Source: Prevotella sp. UBA3837
GTDB taxonomy: Bacteria > Bacteroidota > Bacteroidia > Bacteroidales > Bacteroidaceae
Direction of reading: 5' to 3'
Assembly (NCBI GenBank): GCA_002392835.1
Contig: DGHX01000104.1
Location: forward strand, 10,150-15,983
DNA: 5,834 nucleotides
Both the position numbers and the translations under genes were made by a program. Shown here piece by piece: positions 5,615-5,834 of this stretch (its first letter is position 1; the number at the start of each line of letters is the position of its first letter). The notes beneath the pieces were generated by a model. The model saw only the letters and a program-made list of their open reading frames with translations. It made no database searches and was not told where the DNA came from.

Positions 5615-5637
5615 AATGTCCCAGGCCCTGGGACATT
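5615..5637. repeat. Right odd-centred palindrome, 23 bp
   Basis: Perfect 11-bp arms around C5626, with core TCCCAGG-C-CCTGGGA extended by AATG on the left and CATT on the right. It follows the last 21-bp unit without a gap, and its opening AATG takes the place of the next unit's A6-TG. Confidence 0.92.
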
Positions 5638-5658
5638 TCTCTGCGGCCTGCATTTTCC

Positions 5659-5677
5659 GCAAAACAACTTGTTTTGC
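5659..5677. repeat. Third palindrome, 19 bp
   Basis: GCAAAACAA-C-TTGTTTTGC has perfect 9-bp arms around one base. Its left end overlaps the right arm of another possible stem, TGCGG (5642-5646) with CCGCA (5657-5661), so the two foldings exclude each other in a single strand. A pyrimidine-rich stretch follows, but the short T-runs make a terminator role weak. Confidence 0.8.
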
Positions 5678-5709
5678 TTTCTCTTTCGCCCCCCAAGCTT
5701 ATCAACTAT

Positions 5710-5742
5710 CCTCCCTCCACCCTCCACCCTCAACCACTCACC
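5710..5742 (+). repeat. Heptameric pyrimidine-rich tract
   Basis: CTCCCTC, CACCCTC, CACCCTC and AACCACT follow one another at 7-bp steps (5711-5738). On the minus strand it is a G-rich tract with three GGG runs and several GG runs. It ends in CACC directly before an ATG (5743), much like the heptamer tract before the glycosyltransferase start, but that ATG opens only 23 codons. Confidence 0.7.
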
Positions 5743-5747
5743 ATGCC

Positions 5748-5764
5748 CGGTGCAAGTAGTGCAA
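5748..5764 (-). repeat. Right arm of 17-bp inverted repeat
   Basis: Exact reverse complement of 5414-5430. It begins 5 bp after the pyrimidine tract. Beyond it, GCAA-CATTA-TTGC (5761-5772) gives a small further inverted repeat. Confidence 0.9.
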
Positions 5765-5834
5765 CATTATTGCGGCATCGTCGTGCCTATTCAGTACTAG
5801 GTTGTTCAATTTGATGTACCATAGTATATGCTAA

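Larger units (their letters stand above)
5414..5764. mobile_element. Possible MITE-like composite element with 17-bp terminal inverted repeats
   Basis: TTGCACTACTTGCACCG (5414-5430) is matched exactly in reverse complement by CGGTGCAAGTAGTGCAA (5748-5764), enclosing 351 bp that contain all the palindromes and the 21-bp array. A perfect 17-bp inverted pair in so short a region is very unlikely by chance. Each arm contains TTGCAC twice at a 9-bp interval. There is no transposase and no clear target-site duplication: the flanks are TATTTATC on the left and CATTATTG on the right. Mobility is therefore inferred from architecture alone. It could instead be a large stem-loop or a pair of binding sites. 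Confidence 0.45.
5350..5834. other. Noncoding, repeat-dense region
   Basis: No credible gene is seen in these 485 bp. Long open frames exist on both strands, but they only follow the 21-bp array, whose length is a multiple of three. From left to right the region holds a plain spacer, one arm of a 17-bp inverted repeat, a palindrome, the 21-bp array, a second and third palindrome, a heptameric pyrimidine tract, the other arm, and an AT-rich end. On the minus strand a frame open to the window edge ends in TAG at 5789-5787 (15 codons). It could be the tail of a gene entering from the right, but it is too short to judge. Confidence 0.65.

Noticed and set aside
5434..5733. 99-codon minus-strand open frame with a seven-residue Gly-Pro-His-Phe-Phe repeat
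   Set aside because: It is open only because the 21-bp array is a multiple of three and lacks stops. The opposite strand is equally open, the protein is low complexity, and no promoter or domain is visible.
5365..5814. 149-codon plus-strand open frame with Met-Arg-Pro-Ala-Arg-Glu-Lys repeats
   Set aside because: It has the same repeat-driven openness, crosses both inverted-repeat arms and all palindromes, and has no family motifs.
5743..5814. 23-codon ORF after the pyrimidine tract
   Set aside because: It is very short, overlaps the inverted-repeat arm, and has no other support beyond a start context resembling the glycosyltransferase gene.
5787..5834. Possible 3' end of a minus-strand gene entering from the right
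   Set aside because: Only 15 codons before a TAG, with no recognisable sequence; it cannot be told from chance without the neighbouring DNA.

Overview
The window looks like chromosomal DNA from a Bacteroidota bacterium, most likely a GC-rich Prevotella-type member of the Bacteroidales. The evidence is four start regions that carry exact matches to the Bacteroidota -7 box TAnnTTTG, the lack of Shine-Dalgarno sequences before the starts, a gldB-like lipoprotein gene, and a DUF4861-type secreted protein. The genus is inferred from general style, not from a diagnostic marker.

Layout. Positions 1-72 are intergenic and contain a G-rich, quadruplex-type tract. A rho-independent hairpin (89-112) ends a small minus-strand gene (140-499) for an Ala/Glu/Lys-rich lipoprotein. 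An AT-rich divergent region (500-765) carries outward promoters for that gene and for a plus-strand pair: mtaB, a tRNA methylthiotransferase (766-2148), and a family 2 glycosyltransferase (2173-3192). A telomere-like AC-rich short tandem repeat (2091-2166) forms the last codons of mtaB and fills the gap before the glycosyltransferase. The glycosyltransferase converges on, and overlaps by 4 bp, a minus-strand gene for a secreted DUF4861-like protein (3189-4406). A second divergent promoter region (4407-4539) drives that gene and a plus-strand gldB-like lipoprotein gene (4540-5349) that has no in-frame ATG ahead of its signal peptide.

The last 485 bp contain no convincing gene but are highly structured. 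A 17-bp perfect inverted repeat (5414-5430 and 5748-5764) bounds a 351-bp block. Inside are five 21-bp units with phased A6 tracts, flanked by two related odd-centred palindromes (TCCCAGG-N-CCTGGGA). A third palindrome (GCAAAACAA-C-TTGTTTTGC) and a heptameric pyrimidine tract follow. This is the least explained part of the window and the best candidate for an undescribed element: a MITE-like unit, or a repeated protein-binding or structural array.

The protein genes do not form one pathway. mtaB and the glycosyltransferase are probably co-transcribed because of proximity. The three exported proteins (two lipoproteins and the DUF4861-like protein) belong to the envelope.
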